Below are positions 14,420 to 15,326 of a stretch of 15,326 nt of DNA, piece by piece (the stretch's first letter is position 1; each line of letters begins with the position of its first letter). Position numbers and translations under genes: made by a program. The notes under the pieces were generated by a model. That model was not told where the DNA came from. It ran no database searches and worked only from the letters and a program-made list of their open reading frames with translations. The DNA is from an uncultured Pseudomonadota bacterium (GTDB taxonomy: Bacteria > Pseudomonadota > Alphaproteobacteria > Rs-D84): the NCBI GenBank assembly GCA_946628805.1, contig CAMOXB010000083.1, positions 1 to 15,326 of the forward strand, given 5' to 3'.

Positions 14420-14571
14420 GGAGTTCGTTAATCCGTCAAAAGCTCGGACATGCTGATTTTGCATAATGCATTATTCACATACTCCAACCAACACGATTGG
14501 AGTTTTTAATGTCTGCACAGACAGCTTTCGATAGAGGTAACGACACCCCAACACCAGGCTTTTCTGATGTC
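14386..14571 (-). promoter_or_regulatory. Structured leader RNA (copy B) with trp-type attenuator
   Basis: Same order as copy A on the minus strand: P1 CATCAG/CTGGTG (14569-14552), TTGGGG; P2 GGGGT/ACCTC (14549-14534); P3 TGTCT/AGACA (14523-14510); TTAAA. Segment 1 is ACTCCAATC (14503-14495) and segment 2 GGTTGGAGT (14489-14481). A spacer holds the palindrome ATAATGCATTAT. Segment 3, ACTCCAACC (14424-14416), overlaps the terminator stem AACCGC/GCGGTT by 4 nt. From TGGGG to TTAAA the distance is 41 nt in both copies, although most bases differ. Pairing 2:3 and the terminator exclude each other. GGAGG and the start codon of the 294-aa gene follow. Confidence 0.65.
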
Positions 14572-14577
14572 ATTTAT

Positions 14578-14606
14578 ATAATATATTAAACATGAATTTA
14601 ATGCAA
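14578..14606 (-). promoter_or_regulatory. Promoter of leader copy B, -35 inside the end of ruvX
   Basis: Minus strand: TTGCAT (14601-14606), exactly 17 bp, TATTAT (14578-14583). The -35 is formed by the last two sense codons of ruvX (Leu-His). Predicted start of transcription is near 14571, giving a leader of about the same length as copy A. Confidence 0.6.
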
Positions 14607-15047
14607 CCGTTTTAACATACTGATTGCGTTTTCAAGGATGATTTTTGCCGATACTGAATCCAATTCAGATTTGATTTTTGCGATGCTTTTACGCCCTATT
14701 TCTTCCTGGGCTGTGGCGGATGTCAGGTTTTCTTCGATAAATATAATTGGCAAATCTGTTTGCGCAGACAGAGCATTTGCAAATTCACGAACCATTTTCG
14801 TTGTATCTGAATCTGAACCGTCACTATAAAGCGGCAGTCCCAGTACAATTCCAGATATTTTTTCCGCCACCGCAAAATCAGCGATTTTCTGGATTAATTC
14901 GTCTTGGGTTTTGATATATAACTGGGGACGCGTAAAGACAAAACCACGATTTTCGTCTGACACCGCAATACCACAACGACGAAGTCCCCAATCGATTCCT
15001 AAAATTCGCCCGATGCGCGGAAAATCCTTGTAATCAGATAAAATCAT
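14598..15047 (-). CDS. ruvX: RuvX/YqgF-family putative pre-16S rRNA nuclease (Holliday-junction-resolvase fold)
   Basis: A 149-residue RNase H-like protein. YqgF/RuvX processes the 16S rRNA 5' end in E. coli and has also been described as a resolvase. Motifs: ILGIDWGLRRCGIAVSD (15-31) with catalytic D19, VLGLPLYSDGSDS (68-80), IIFIEENLTSATAQ (101-114) and SELDSVSAKIILEN (127-140) with D130. The usual DERLTT is EENLTS, so the third acidic position is shifted or substituted. The start at 15047 follows AAAGGAT; a longer reading to 15299 runs antisense through gatC and is rejected. It is divergent from gatC (37 bp between starts), an arrangement I associate with alphaproteobacteria. Confidence 0.92.
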   Translation of the reverse strand: MILSDYKDFPRIGRILGIDWGLRRCGIAVSDENRGFVFTRPQLYIKTQDELIQKIADFAVAEKISGIVLGLPLYSDGSDSDTTKMVREFANALSAQTDLPIIFIEENLTSATAQEEIGRKSIAKIKSELDSVSAKIILENAISMLKRLH

Positions 15048-15084
15048 AGTATAATCCTTTATGTTTTTAATAATAGGATTCAAA

Positions 15085-15326
15085 ATGGCATTTAGCAAGC
15101 AACAATTACATAAATTCGCAGATTTAATTCGAATTGAAATATCTGATGAAAAACTGGAAAAAATGAACATCGATGGTGTTGTTGAATGGTTGGATAAATT
15201 GCAACAAATTGACACGACAGGTGTTGAACCGATGTTAAGTCCGGCTGAACATAAATTACCATTGCGCGACGATGTTGTAACCGAACCAAATATGCGCAAT
15301 GAAATATTGGCTAACGACCCAGATAC
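15085..15326 (+). CDS. gatC: Asp/Glu-tRNA amidotransferase subunit C (GatC), 3' end cut by the window
   Basis: 80 complete codons are visible from ATG at 15085, preceded by TAGGAT; the frame is open to the edge. The protein begins MAFSKQQLHKFADLIRIEIS and continues with a helix like GVVEWLDKLQQIDTTGVEPM and LPLRDDVVTEPN...ILANDPD, the standard GatC pattern (central TxGVxPM, then LRxDxV). GatC stabilises the GatA-GatB enzyme that converts Glu-tRNA(Gln) or Asp-tRNA(Asn) to the amidated forms, implying indirect Gln-tRNA or Asn-tRNA synthesis. gatA probably follows outside the window. Full GatC is about 95 residues, so only the last 15 or so are missing. Confidence 0.93.
   Translation, partial: MAFSKQQLHKFADLIRIEISDEKLEKMNIDGVVEWLDKLQQIDTTGVEPMLSPAEHKLPLRDDVVTEPNMRNEILANDPD

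Noticed and set aside
14475-14573. A 32-codon leader-peptide reading frame in copy B, as in classic amino-acid attenuators
   Set aside because: No Shine-Dalgarno, the start codon sits at the predicted transcription start, no run of one amino acid codon, and copy A has no equivalent stop after segment 2. Leader-peptide control is therefore not supported.
15048-15299. Longer N-terminal form of RuvX from 15299
   Set aside because: The extension is antisense to gatC and unlike the family; a good Shine-Dalgarno supports the start at 15047.

Overview
The window is AT-rich chromosomal DNA from what looks like an alphaproteobacterium. It probably belongs to the small-genome, host- or gut-associated lineages, whose secreted proteins often carry CxPGQY cysteine repeats and STGTQYIDTG-type LamG-like domains. 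That placement is inferred from gene content (rpsT and dnaA in one neighbourhood, plsY near dprA, ruvX divergent from gatC, suf genes) and was not tested by database search. Most starts are supported by clear Shine-Dalgarno sequences.

Layout. Positions 1-60 hold the promoter and first hairpin of a leader RNA whose gene lies outside the window (minus strand). Then, on the minus strand: dnaA (130-1404), dprA (1684-2694), an unknown exported protein (2756-3535) and plsY (3599-4186). rpsT (4261-4521, plus) diverges from plsY. A cysteine-rich exported protein (4567-5736, minus) is preceded by a structured leader. Next come three palindromic repeats, then a type IVb-pilus-like pair on the minus strand: secretin lipoprotein (6308-7906) and TcpQ/PilL-like protein (7932-8837). 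On the plus strand a tight cluster runs from an unknown membrane-anchored protein (8986-9528) through sufB and sufC to a polytopic membrane protein and an AI-2E/PerM-family transporter (12403-13446). A LamG-like exported protein (13483-14367, minus) has a second complete copy of the leader. The window ends with ruvX (minus) divergent from gatC (plus, cut by the edge).

The main discovery candidate is the leader RNA family. Two complete copies and one partial copy occur in 15 kb. Each has a promoter with exact 17-bp spacing and 5' hairpins in the same order. The two complete copies then carry a trp-type set of mutually exclusive segments (1:2, 2:3, 3:4) ending in an intrinsic terminator just before the Shine-Dalgarno of a gene for an exported protein. 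This looks like a shared transcription-attenuation switch for surface proteins; the signal it senses is unknown.

Second, the 3' flank of the secretin gene carries three copies of a 63-nt hairpin element. One stem differs between copies by three compensatory base-pair changes, so the fold appears to be under selection. Further points are a DnaA that seems to lack the arginine finger and sensor-II arginine, a perfect FNR/FixK-type site in the dnaA 5' region, paired TGTATATACA palindromes, and a suf locus reduced to sufB and sufC.
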